DNA of 7,236 nucleotides from an uncultured Fretibacterium sp. (GCF_938040765.1 NZ_CALIAA010000081.1:1-7236), one strand, 5' to 3'; shown: positions 1-6,298, numbered from the stretch's first letter. Program-made: numbers and translations. Notes: generated from the sequence alone by a model not told the origin.

Positions 1-79
1 TGCGCCGCGCGCATTCCAAGAAGGTCATCCCGTTGGAGTGCAGCGATTCCTGCGGCCGGTGCCGAGTATACGAGTATAT

Positions 80-115
80 AAGAACGGAGGGGACGGCGCC
101 GTCCCCTCCGTTCTT
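80..115 (-). terminator. Perfect palindrome downstream of pth, probable intrinsic terminator
   Basis: Bases 80-97 are the exact reverse complement of 98-115, giving 18-base arms with no spacer; in RNA this would be a long GC-rich stem closed by about four bases. It begins 11 bases past the pth stop. On the minus strand the stem is followed by an A/T-rich tail (TTCTTATATA) rather than a clean U run, so termination is likely but not textbook. On the plus strand the tail is TTCTTCATCC, which is weaker, so two-way use is possible but unproven. Confidence 0.75.
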
Positions 116-126
116 CATCCCATATC

Positions 127-690
127 CTACTCCCGGGACTCGCCCCTGGGGGCGTTCACCCGGCTCATCGCACGCTGTATGTCCAGGTGAAGCCAGGCGT
201 CCCCCGCCTTCTCGACGTCGTCGAGGACAGCGGGCAGGGCCTCCGTCTCCGCTTTCGTCAGGTGCCCCAGCACCCGGCCGACCCTGCTTCCGGGGGCGTC
301 TCCCAAACCGATGCGCAGGCGCGGAACCTCCAGGGTCCCCAGCACGGAGATGACCGAGGCCAACCCGTTGTGCCCTCCCGCACTGCCCGACGAGCGCAGG
401 CGAAGCTGCCCGTAGGGCAGCGCCAGATCGTCATAGATCACCAGCACGTCGGCAGGCGTCAGCTTGTAGAAGTCGAAGGCCTCCCGTACCGCCGCTCCGC
501 TCAGGTTCATGAACGTCAGGGGCTTTAACAGAATGCAGTCCTGCATACGCCAAAACTCGCCCCGGAATTTCAGCTGGGGCCTCCCCAGGCCGCTGCGCAA
601 CACCAGATGGTCCACGGCAAGCCAGCCCATGTTATGCCGGGTGAAGGCGTACTCCTGCCCCGGGTTCCCCAGGCCTGCGATCAGCTTCAC
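127..690 (-). CDS. pth: Peptidyl-tRNA hydrolase
   Basis: Cytoplasmic esterase that cleaves peptidyl-tRNA released from stalled ribosomes and so recycles tRNA. The 187-residue product has the usual bacterial Pth length and covers the whole fold. Visible family residues: the N-terminal GLGNPG (6-11, with Asn9), catalytic His19 in TRHN, Met61-Asn62 in TFMNLSG, Asp87 in the YDDL segment, and GGHNGL with Asn108. These match the E. coli active-site set (N10, H20, M67, N68, D93, N114) with a small offset. The start is GTG at 690, chosen because MKLIAGLGNPG is the normal N-terminus and a strong GGGGGAGG site (698-705) lies 7 bases upstream. It is the last gene of the glmU-prs-rplY-pth cluster, 30 bases after rplY, and is followed by the palindromic terminator at 80-115. 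The C-terminus is short and charged, as usual. Confidence 0.97.
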   Translation of the reverse strand: MKLIAGLGNPGQEYAFTRHNMGWLAVDHLVLRSGLGRPQLKFRGEFWRMQDCILLKPLTFMNLSGAAVREAFDFYKLTPADVLVIYDDLALPYGQLRLRSSGSAGGHNGLASVISVLGTLEVPRLRIGLGDAPGSRVGRVLGHLTKAETEALPAVLDDVEKAGDAWLHLDIQRAMSRVNAPRGESRE

Positions 691-720
691 ACCGACACCT
701 CCCCCACGAACGCCGGCGGT

Positions 721-1380
721 CTAGTTGTCCTGCTCCTCCTCGGACTTGGCCGCCTTGCCCTTGGCCACGACCTCCACCTCGGCGGGCTCCTCCTCGACGG
801 TGGATTCCTCCACGCCTCTCGGAACCACGATGATGGCCACGACCTCGTCCGGCTCCGCCAACAGCGTCACGTTCTCCCCCAACGAGAGGTCCCGCACGTG
901 CAGGGAGTCCCCAAGCTTCAGCTCCGAGATATCCACGACGATGCTCTCGGGAATGCTCATCGGCAGCGTCTCGACCTCGAGCTCGTGCACGCTCTCCAGA
1001 ACACCGCCATCCTTGAGCCCCGGAGAGACCTCGCGCCCCTGAACCTTCACGGGAACCTTGACCGAGATCTTGCGCCCCTTAATCAGGCGAAGGAAATCGA
1101 TGTGGACGGGCTTATCCGTCAGGGGGTCGCGCTGCGCCTCGCGGACGATGCACATCTCCTCCGCGCCGGAGGGAAGCTTCACCGTCAGGCGCATGGCCTC
1201 CCAGCGCCCGCTCGCAAGCAGACGCTCCAGGCTCTTCGAGGCGATCTTTCCCAAAACGGGCTCCTCAACCTCGGGGCCGTAGAAGACGCAGGGCGTCCAA
1301 CCGGCCTTGCGCAGCCTCCTGTTCTCCCCCTTGCTGCTCTTCTCTCTGGGCTCCATCACTAACGTTACTCGCTCAGACAT
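721..1380 (-). CDS. rplY: Large-subunit ribosomal protein L25 / general stress protein Ctc
   Basis: A 5S rRNA-binding ribosomal protein of the long, two-domain L25/TL5/CTC type (219 residues). The N-terminal 5S-binding domain covers about residues 1-95 and includes the signature NRRLRKAG (20-27) and VFYG (32-35), with HIDFLRL near its end. A C-terminal TL5-type beta domain runs to about residue 190. The last 25 or so residues form an acidic, low-complexity tail rich in Glu, Val and Ala, ending EEEQDN. I chose ATG at 1380 over the upstream in-frame TTG at 1389 because the AAGGAG site (1390-1395) ends 9 bases before the ATG but directly abuts the TTG. It lies between prs and pth, as ctc does in Bacillus. 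The 97-base gap from prs contains a strong hairpin (1418-1438), so its expression may be partly separate from glmU-prs. Whether it is stress-induced cannot be read from the sequence. Confidence 0.95.
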   Translation of the reverse strand: MSERVTLVMEPREKSSKGENRRLRKAGWTPCVFYGPEVEEPVLGKIASKSLERLLASGRWEAMRLTVKLPSGAEEMCIVREAQRDPLTDKPVHIDFLRLIKGRKISVKVPVKVQGREVSPGLKDGGVLESVHELEVETLPMSIPESIVVDISELKLGDSLHVRDLSLGENVTLLAEPDEVVAIIVVPRGVEESTVEEEPAEVEVVAKGKAAKSEEEQDN

Positions 1381-1389
1381 TCTCGACAA

Positions 1390-1395
1390 CTCCTT
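1390..1395 (-). promoter_or_regulatory. Ribosome binding site that fixes the rplY start
   Basis: AAGGAG on the minus strand, 9 bases before ATG at 1380. It touches the TTG at 1389, so that longer start is not credible. Confidence 0.8.
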
Positions 1396-1417
1396 TTGAC
1401 GCTTTATATTACCGCCT

Positions 1418-1438
1418 CCGCAGGCATTTCGCCCGCGG
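1418..1438 (-). other. Stable hairpin in the prs-rplY gap
   Basis: On the minus strand CCGCGGGC and GCCTGCGG form an 8-base-pair stem with one G-U pair around a GAAAT loop. It lies 37 bases upstream of the rplY ATG. What follows is AGGCGGTAATATAAAG, with no U run, so it is not a standard terminator. It could be an mRNA processing or stability element, an attenuator, or a structured leader for rplY. The TAATAT just downstream resembles a -10 box, but I see no matching -35. Confidence 0.5.
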
Positions 1439-1477
1439 TGGGACAGCGCTGACGTATCTTTATTTGACGCCGTGTCC

Positions 1478-2446
1478 TTATTTATCGAACAGGCTGCTCA
1501 CCGACCGGTCGCTGTGGACCCTCAGGATGGCCTCCGCAAACAGGGGGGCGATGGAAAGCTGCTGCACTTTTTCCGAACGCTTGGATTCCGGGATGGGGAT
1601 CGTATCCGAAAAGACCAGCTTCTCGATCTCGGACTTCGCGATGCGCTCCATTGCGGGCCCGGAGAGCACCGAGTGCGTCGCACAGGCGTACACCGTCCGG
1701 CATCCGCGTTCCTTCAGCCCTGCAGCCGCATTGCAGATCGTACCCGCCGTATCGATGATGTCGTCGACCAGGACCGCCGTCTTTCCCCGTACCTCGCCGA
1801 TGATGTCCATGACCTCGCAGTAGTTCGCGACCTCGTAGGAACGCCTTTTATCGACGATGGCCAGGTCCGTCTTGAGCATGACGGCAAAACGCCGTGCCCG
1901 CACCACGCCGCCGACATCGGGCGAGACCACGACGACCTCCCCGCGCTGAAGCTCGGGCTCCAGCATCTCCTTGAAGTGAGAGGCGAGAAGGGGCATTCCC
2001 GTCAGATGGTCCACGGGGATATCGAAGAATCCCTGAATCTGTCCCGCATGGAGGTCCGCCGTAATCACGCGGTCCGCGCCGCTGTGGGTCAGAAGGTTGG
2101 CGACGAGCTTCGCGGTGATCGGCTCGCGAGGTTTGCTCTTGCGGTCCTGCCTCGCATAGCCGAAGTAGGGAGTCACCACGTTGATGCGGCTGGCGGAGGC
2201 CCTCTTGAAGGCGTCGATCATGATCAAAAGTTCAAACAGGTTGTCGTTTGTCGGAGAGGATGTCGGCTGAACGACAAAGACATCGGCCCCCCGGACGCTC
2301 TCGTCGATGGAGAGCCCAATCTCCCCATCCGAAAAACGATAATGGCGGGCCGCCGAAAGCCGCACCCCCAACTCGCTGCAGATGCGCTTGGCGAAATCCG
2401 GATGCGCCGTCCCTGAAAAAATCTTGAGGTCCTTCACTCCCGACAC
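1478..2446 (-). CDS. prs: Ribose-phosphate pyrophosphokinase (PRPP synthetase)
   Basis: Converts ribose 5-phosphate and ATP to PRPP, the precursor for purines, pyrimidines, NAD, histidine and tryptophan. The product is 322 residues, full length for class I bacterial enzymes. Visible motifs: FSGTAHPDFA near the start, the substrate-binding FSDGEI (38-43), YFGYARQDRKSKPREPIT (94-111) with the catalytic-loop basic residues, ADLHAGQIQGFF (130-141) with catalytic His133, SPDVGGVVRAR (175-185), and the PRPP-binding loop VDDIIDTAGT (227-236). The GTG start at 2446 is preferred because GGGGAGG (2456-2462) sits 9 bases upstream; a second in-frame GTG at 2437 would give 319 residues with poorer spacing. 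The gene starts 5 bases after the glmU stop, and its ribosome site lies inside the last glmU codons, so translational coupling is likely. The open frame extends much further upstream through glmU, but that part is only a shadow of glmU. Confidence 0.97.
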   Translation of the reverse strand: MSGVKDLKIFSGTAHPDFAKRICSELGVRLSAARHYRFSDGEIGLSIDESVRGADVFVVQPTSSPTNDNLFELLIMIDAFKRASASRINVVTPYFGYARQDRKSKPREPITAKLVANLLTHSGADRVITADLHAGQIQGFFDIPVDHLTGMPLLASHFKEMLEPELQRGEVVVVSPDVGGVVRARRFAVMLKTDLAIVDKRRSYEVANYCEVMDIIGEVRGKTAVLVDDIIDTAGTICNAAAGLKERGCRTVYACATHSVLSGPAMERIAKSEIEKLVFSDTIPIPESKRSEKVQQLSIAPLFAEAILRVHSDRSVSSLFDK

Positions 2447-2451
2447 GATTA

Positions 2452-3837
2452 TCAGCCTCCCCGTCGTCCCAGTTGGTTCCTGCGAAGCGCCCATCCCTCG
2501 ATATTGCGCTGCCTGGCCCGCCCCACCCCCAAGGCGCCGTCCGGAATGGGGTCCGTGATGACCGATCCTGCGGCGGTCGAGGCGTCGTCCCCCATCTCCG
2601 CCGGGGCAACGAACATCGTATCCGACCCGACGAAGCAGCGATCGCCGATCGTCGTGGGGTGCTTGTTGCGGCCGTCGTAATTGCACGTGATGGTCCCGGC
2701 CCCGATATTGACGTGCTTCCCCAAACGCGCGTCGCCCAAGTAGGTGAGATGCGGCACCTTGCTGTTCCGGCCTACCGTCGTCCTCTTCAGCTCCACGAAC
2801 TTTCCGGCGAAGGAGCACTCCTCGAGGTAGGACCCCTCCCGTATGTAGGCGAACGGTCCCGCCTTGGCGCCGTCGCACAGCTCGCTCGCCTCCACGATCA
2901 CGTTCGCGGTGAGGACGACATCGCATCCCAGGAGGGCGTCGGTCAAAATGCAGCCGGGACCAATGGAGCTCCCTCTCCCGACCCGGGTACGCCCCCACAT
3001 CTGAACGTTCGGCGCGATGCGGACGTCGGGCGACAGCTCCACGTCCGGTCCGATCCAGACCGAGGAGGGGTCCAGCATCATCACGCCCCGCTCCATCCAC
3101 CCCATCGCAATCCGGTCGCGCAGGGCCGCCGAGGCCTCCGCCAGCTCGGCCTGGGTATTGACCCCCTTCATCTCCTCCGCCGGCATCGAGACCGCACGAA
3201 CGGACATGCCCTCCTCCTGCATCAGGGAGATGACGTCGGGAAGGTAATACTCGCCCTGCACATTATGGTTTTCGACCCGGTCGATGACGCGGGCCAAGGA
3301 GGCGACATCGAATAAATAGCACCCCGCGTTGACCTCACGCACTTCGCGCTCCGCCTCCGAGGCGTCCTTGTGTTCCACGATACGGATTCCGGAGGAGGAC
3401 CGGACGACACGACCGTAACCGTCGGGGTTCCGAGCCTCGAAGCTCAGGAGGGTGCAGGCCGCGGGTTCGCACATGCACTTTTCGATAAGGCCCCTCAGGG
3501 TCTCGGGCCTCAGGAGGGGAAGGTCCCCGTTGAGGACGAGCAGGGTATCGAAGTCCCTCCACCAGTCGCGGGCGACCTTCACCGCATGCCCGGTCCCCAG
3601 TTGTTCCCGCTGCCAGAGCACCCTTACCTCCGGAAAGTCCCGAAGGTACTCCTCGACCCGTTCTCCGCCGGCCCCCACCAGGACCGCAGCCTCTCCAGCG
3701 CCGCATCCGAGGACGCTTCGAAGCAGATGCCCCAGCATCGGCACGTCCAGGATCGGATGCAGCACTTTGGGGAGCTCGCTCCTCATCCGCGTGCCCTTTC
3801 CCGCAGCCATAACGAGAATGCCCAAGCGCGACTTCAT
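2452..3837 (-). CDS. glmU: Bifunctional GlmU: glucosamine-1-phosphate N-acetyltransferase / UDP-GlcNAc pyrophosphorylase
   Basis: Catalyses the last two steps to UDP-N-acetylglucosamine, the shared precursor of peptidoglycan and lipid A. The product is 461 residues and both domains are complete. The N-terminal uridylyltransferase has the nucleotide loop AAGKGTRM (11-18), Lys24, EQLGTGHA (78-85) and metal-binding Asp105 in NGDLPLL. The C-terminal left-handed beta-helix acetyltransferase has Lys351, catalytic His363 in HLTYLGD, and Asn386-Tyr387 in CNYDG. These positions coincide with the E. coli numbering, so no active-site residue is missing. The ATG at 3837 is chosen because AGGAGG (3847-3852) lies 9 bases upstream and MKSRLGILVMAAGKGTRM is a normal N-terminus. 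The open frame continues upstream through the tRNA gene, but that is accidental. It is the first protein gene after tRNA-Gln and is followed 5 bases later by prs. No clear promoter of its own is visible, so it may depend on read-through from the tRNA promoter. Confidence 0.97.
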   Translation of the reverse strand: MKSRLGILVMAAGKGTRMRSELPKVLHPILDVPMLGHLLRSVLGCGAGEAAVLVGAGGERVEEYLRDFPEVRVLWQREQLGTGHAVKVARDWWRDFDTLLVLNGDLPLLRPETLRGLIEKCMCEPAACTLLSFEARNPDGYGRVVRSSSGIRIVEHKDASEAEREVREVNAGCYLFDVASLARVIDRVENHNVQGEYYLPDVISLMQEEGMSVRAVSMPAEEMKGVNTQAELAEASAALRDRIAMGWMERGVMMLDPSSVWIGPDVELSPDVRIAPNVQMWGRTRVGRGSSIGPGCILTDALLGCDVVLTANVIVEASELCDGAKAGPFAYIREGSYLEECSFAGKFVELKRTTVGRNSKVPHLTYLGDARLGKHVNIGAGTITCNYDGRNKHPTTIGDRCFVGSDTMFVAPAEMGDDASTAAGSVITDPIPDGALGVGRARQRNIEGWALRRNQLGRRGG

Positions 3838-3866
3838 CCCGCCAGTCCTCCTCACAATCCCGCGGC

Positions 3867-3889
3867 AAAAAACAAGGGGGTCTCCCCCC
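3867..3889 (-). terminator. Short intrinsic-terminator-like hairpin between tRNA-Gln and glmU
   Basis: The minus strand reads GGGGGG, AGA, CCCCC, then TTGTTTTTT. This is a 5-base-pair all-GC stem with a very small loop and a T tract, starting about 20 bases past the tRNA 3' end. It probably ends or trims the tRNA transcript. With so short a stem it may be leaky and let polymerase reach glmU. Confidence 0.6.
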
Positions 3890-3910
3890 ATATCCCGTTC
3901 CCGTAAATTA

Positions 3911-3984
3911 TGGCTGGGGTGGCTGGATTCGAACCAACGATGGCGGAGCCAAAGTCCGCTGCCTTGCCGCTTGGCTACACCCCA
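3911..3984 (-). tRNA. tRNA-Gln with anticodon TTG
   Basis: A 74-base cloverleaf with CCA encoded. The acceptor arms TGGGGTG and CACCCCA pair fully, followed by discriminator G and CCA. The D arm is GCC...GGC. The anticodon stem GCGGA/TCCGC encloses the loop CTTTGGC, giving anticodon TTG, which reads CAA and also CAG by wobble. The T arm GTTGG/CCAGC encloses TTCGAAT. Every helix can form, with one G-U pair in the T stem. It sits alone upstream of glmU on the same strand, with a strong promoter 53 bases upstream (4037-4065) and a hairpin with a T tract after it. Confidence 0.98.
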
Positions 3985-4036
3985 ACGACTGAAAAAATCC
4001 CTCGGAGAAAAACGCACGGCGCATCTCCAACTATTT

Positions 4037-4065
4037 ATTATTGCCCAAAGGACCTGCTCCGTCAA
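4037..4065 (-). promoter_or_regulatory. Sigma-70-type promoter for tRNA-Gln (and possibly glmU)
   Basis: The minus strand shows -35 TTGACG (4065-4060), a spacer of exactly 17 bases, and -10 AATAAT (4042-4037). Each box matches the consensus at five of six positions. Transcription would start near 4030, giving a leader of about 45 bases before the mature tRNA. This is the best promoter seen in the window. Confidence 0.8.
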
Positions 4066-4162
4066 GAGGCAGAGTTTTCCCCAAAAACGCGGGCTGCGGC
4101 GGTTTTGTCGGGGATCGAGCGCGTTATGTCGTGGTACGGGTCAGGCCGAGGTCGATCCGGCA

Positions 4163-4264
4163 TCCGCCGGGTGCGGCGGAGAACGTGCAAAGCCTCTCTT
4201 TGCCGCAGGTGAAAATTCTGCCTGAGGACCTGAGCTCCCTTCAAGGCGTTGCCGAAAGGGAACG
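4163..4264 (+). other. Candidate structured leader upstream of the amidohydrolase
   Basis: Consecutive plus-strand inverted repeats are visible. TCCGCCG/CGGCGGA with loop GGTG (4163-4180) is a perfect 7-base-pair stem. GCAAAG/CTTTGC with loop CCTCT (4187-4203) has 6 pairs. CAGGT/ACCTG (4206-4232) has 5. CGTTGCC and GGGAACG (4247-4264) form a stem with one G-G mismatch closed by a GAAA tetraloop. A few pieces recall glycine-riboswitch segments, but the conserved order is not there, so I assign no family. It may be regulatory RNA or only GC-rich chance. Confidence 0.3.
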
Positions 4265-4348
4265 GATATGTCAGAATGGCGGAACAGGCCGGCAGGCTTG
4301 TCGTGGAGAACTTTTGCAGAACACTTTGAAGGGGGATTCCGAACCATA

Positions 4349-5548
4349 ATGAAAGACTCGACTGTCAACGTCAGGGAAGAGGCCGTTAGACTGAACCCGC
4401 AGCTTGTGGAGTGGCGCCGCCATCTGCACGCGCACCCGGAGTTGGGGTTCGAGACCGCCGATACGGCGGCCTTTATCGTGGCACGCCTGAAGGAGATGGG
4501 CGTGACGGAGATCCGCACGGGTATTGCCAAGAACGGCGTCGCCGCGGTAATCCGGGGCGACCTGCCCGGCAAGGTGCTGGGGATGAGGGCGGATATGGAC
4601 GCCCTTCCCGTCCATGAGGATACGGGCCTGCCCTTTGCCTCGACGGTGAGCGGACGCATGCACGCCTGCGGGCATGATGCCCATACCTCGATGCTTCTGG
4701 GCGCCGCCAGGATTCTGACGGCCCATCGCAGTGCGCTGAAGGGGGCGGTCAAGCTGATCTTTCAGCCCTCGGAGGAGACGGCTGCGGGAGCGCTCGCGAT
4801 GATCGAGGATGGCGTGATGGAAAACCCCAAGGTCGACGCCTTTATCGGACTCCACACGGGCAATTTCTGGACGGGGGTCGATGCGGGGGGGATCGGATAC
4901 AGCAACGGACCGCTGATGGCCGCGGCCGACCTCTTCACCATCACGATCACCGGCAAGGGCGGTCATGGCGCAACGCCGCACCGCACCATCGACCCCATCG
5001 CCATCGGATGTCAGATATACACGGCGCTCCAGACCATCGTGAGCCGCGAGATCAGCCCTCTGGCCCCGGCCGTGCTGACGATCGGGGTGTTTCAGAGCGG
5101 CTCCGCGGGCAACATCGTCCCGTCCGACTGCGTTTTGAAGGGCACGCTGCGCGCTCTCTCGGAGGAGACGCGTAAGGAGCTGCAGGACCGTATCCGGGCC
5201 ATCTCCGAGGACGTGGCCCACGCCATGAGGGGCCGCGCGGCCGTGGAGTTCCACTATGGACCGCCCGCCACGGTCAATGCGCCGGAGATGACCGCGAAGC
5301 TCCTGCGCGCGGCCGGCGCGGTGGTGGGGCCCGAGAAGGTCCGGGAGGTCGACGAGCCGACGATGGGAGGGGAGGACATGGCGTTCTTCCTGGAGAAGGC
5401 GCCGGGCGTGTTCTTCTTCCACCCCTCGACCTTCGGCGGCGGACGGGACTATCCGCACCATCACCCGAAGTTCGACGTCAACGAGGAGGTGCTCTGGACC
5501 GGAACGGGCACGATGGCGCAGTTCGCCCTGACTTGGCAGGACGATTGA
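4349..5548 (+). CDS. M20D-family amidohydrolase (N-acyl-amino-acid / hippurate-hydrolase-like metallopeptidase)
   Basis: A 399-residue di-metal hydrolase of peptidase family M20, subfamily D, a group that splits N-acyl, benzoyl or indoleacetyl amino acids and some dipeptides. It has RRHLHAHPELGFE (23-35), MRADMDALP (79-87), HACGHDAH (105-112) with ligands Cys107 and His109, PSEE (140-143) with Glu143, Gly-Leu-His169, the lid-domain GGHGATPHR (204-212), MGGEDM (339-344), and HHHPKFD with the C-terminal ligand near His371. All expected metal ligands are present, and there is no signal peptide, so it is cytoplasmic. The start at ATG 4349 gives normal family length; AAGGGGG (4329-4335) is 13 bases away, rather far. 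An in-frame ATG at 4268 has a better spaced AAAGGG but would add 27 residues unlike the family. The substrate cannot be read from sequence. Its neighbour pcp (50 bases downstream, same strand) suggests processing of blocked amino acids or peptides. Confidence 0.93.
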   Translation: MKDSTVNVREEAVRLNPQLVEWRRHLHAHPELGFETADTAAFIVARLKEMGVTEIRTGIAKNGVAAVIRGDLPGKVLGMRADMDALPVHEDTGLPFASTVSGRMHACGHDAHTSMLLGAARILTAHRSALKGAVKLIFQPSEETAAGALAMIEDGVMENPKVDAFIGLHTGNFWTGVDAGGIGYSNGPLMAAADLFTITITGKGGHGATPHRTIDPIAIGCQIYTALQTIVSREISPLAPAVLTIGVFQSGSAGNIVPSDCVLKGTLRALSEETRKELQDRIRAISEDVAHAMRGRAAVEFHYGPPATVNAPEMTAKLLRAAGAVVGPEKVREVDEPTMGGEDMAFFLEKAPGVFFFHPSTFGGGRDYPHHHPKFDVNEEVLWTGTGTMAQFALTWQDD

Positions 5549-5598
5549 TCGACTTGAGGGACAAGGGTCGTTTCTCGACCGGTCATGGAGGCGTACGG

Positions 5599-6225
5599 AT
5601 GCAAAACAAGATTCTGCTCTCGGGGTTCGATCCCTTCGGCGGCGAGCCCGTCAACCCAGCCTGCGAGCTGCTTGGGCTTCTTGACGGCAAACGGCTGGAC
5701 GGGTATCGCGTCGTCACTCAGGAGATCCCCGCGATACGCTTTCGTGCGGCCGAGGCGCTTCTCTCGGCCATAACGCGCGAGGATCCCGTTATGGTTATAG
5801 CCCTAGGCCAGTCGGGCGGGCGTCCCGGGCTCTCCCTCGAGCGGGTGGCGATCAATGTCGACGATTACCGCATCCCGGACAACGACGGCAATCGGCCCGT
5901 GGACGAGCCCGTGGTCGAGGGGGGCCCCGCGGCCTACTGGTCCACCCTGCCCATCAAGGACATGGTTCGGGCGATGTGGGAAGCCGGGGTCCCGGCCTCC
6001 GTCTCGAACAGCGCGGGAACGTTCGTATGCAATCATCTCTTTTACAGGCTGATGCGTTTTCTGGAGGATGAGGGCAATGTGCGTCGGGGCGGGTTCATTC
6101 ATGTTCCGTATATGATGGAGCAGGCCGAGCGCCTGGGGCAGCCCGGCTTGCCGCTCGAGGCGATGGCCCGGGGACTCGAAGCCGCGATTCTGGCGGCGGC
6201 AGCCGTCTGCAGGGAGGGGCATTGA
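5599..6225 (+). CDS. pcp: Pyrrolidone-carboxylate peptidase (pyroglutamyl peptidase I)
   Basis: Cytoplasmic cysteine peptidase (family C15) that removes N-terminal pyroglutamate (5-oxoproline) from peptides. The product is 208 residues, a normal length. The triad is intact: Glu81 in SLERVAIN, Cys144 in SNSAGTFVCNH (136-146), and His168 in GGFIHVPYM. These sit at the same numbers as in the Bacillus amyloliquefaciens enzyme. The N-terminal FDPFGG (10-15) and NPA (19-21) are also typical. The start is ATG 5599 because GGAGG (5587-5591) lies 7 bases before it and MQNKILLSGFDPFGG is the usual N-terminus; the longer frame from TTG 5533 overlaps the previous gene and is not supported. It follows the amidohydrolase by 50 bases and precedes the DUF969/DUF979 pair by 180, which suggests a shared role in pyroglutamyl-peptide or 5-oxoproline use. 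Confidence 0.97.
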   Translation: MQNKILLSGFDPFGGEPVNPACELLGLLDGKRLDGYRVVTQEIPAIRFRAAEALLSAITREDPVMVIALGQSGGRPGLSLERVAINVDDYRIPDNDGNRPVDEPVVEGGPAAYWSTLPIKDMVRAMWEAGVPASVSNSAGTFVCNHLFYRLMRFLEDEGNVRRGGFIHVPYMMEQAERLGQPGLPLEAMARGLEAAILAAAAVCREGH

Positions 6226-6298
6226 CGGGGACGTCTTCGGAGGGGGCCTTCCTGCGAGGGGCCGAGAAAACGGCTGAACCCGATCCTGCCTTGCCGTG

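Larger units (their letters stand above)
3985..4348. other. Divergent intergenic region between tRNA-Gln and the amidohydrolase gene
   Basis: These 364 bases hold no convincing gene. The left part carries the minus-strand promoter (4037-4065) and a 45-base tRNA leader with a T6 run (3992-3997 as A6 on plus) and a weak GGAGA/TCTCC stem. The right part (4163-4264) is rich in short inverted repeats that could form a structured leader for the amidohydrolase. I found no good -35/-10 pair for the plus-strand gene. Confidence 0.7.

Noticed and set aside
1..79. Possible end or start of a further gene at the left edge
   Set aside because: Minus-strand ATGs at 28 and 14 lack ribosome sites, and no frame gives a recognisable protein in so few bases. 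No call can be supported.
33..353. Plus-strand open frame of 106 codons across the palindrome and the pth 3' end
   Set aside because: It lacks a ribosome site, runs through the terminator and antisense to pth, and is Pro/Arg-rich low complexity.
1472..2416. Plus-strand open frame of 314 codons opposite prs
   Set aside because: The opposite strand encodes a complete PRPP synthetase with all motifs. The plus-strand translation has no family pattern.
2447..3100. Upstream extension of the prs frame through glmU
   Set aside because: It overlaps the well-supported glmU in another frame and looks non-coding; prs begins at GTG 2446 with a good ribosome site.
3838..4065. Upstream extension of the glmU frame across tRNA-Gln
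   Set aside because: The frame merely stays open through the tRNA. The ATG at 3837 has AGGAGG at 9 bases and gives exact E. coli-like residue numbering.
4187..4264. Glycine riboswitch
   Set aside because: Segments such as GCCGAAAGGG and CCTGAGGACCTG resemble parts of it, but they are in the wrong order and the core between the hairpins is missing.
4271..5464. Minus-strand open frame of 397 codons opposite the amidohydrolase
   Set aside because: It is the antisense shadow of a gene with intact M20D motifs. Its translation is rich in Arg, His and Gly with no recognisable domain, as expected in GC-rich DNA.
6261..6274. Terminator after pcp (GCCG, AGAAAA, CGGC)
   Set aside because: Only 4 base pairs and no T run follow, so termination between pcp and the DUF969 gene is not supported.
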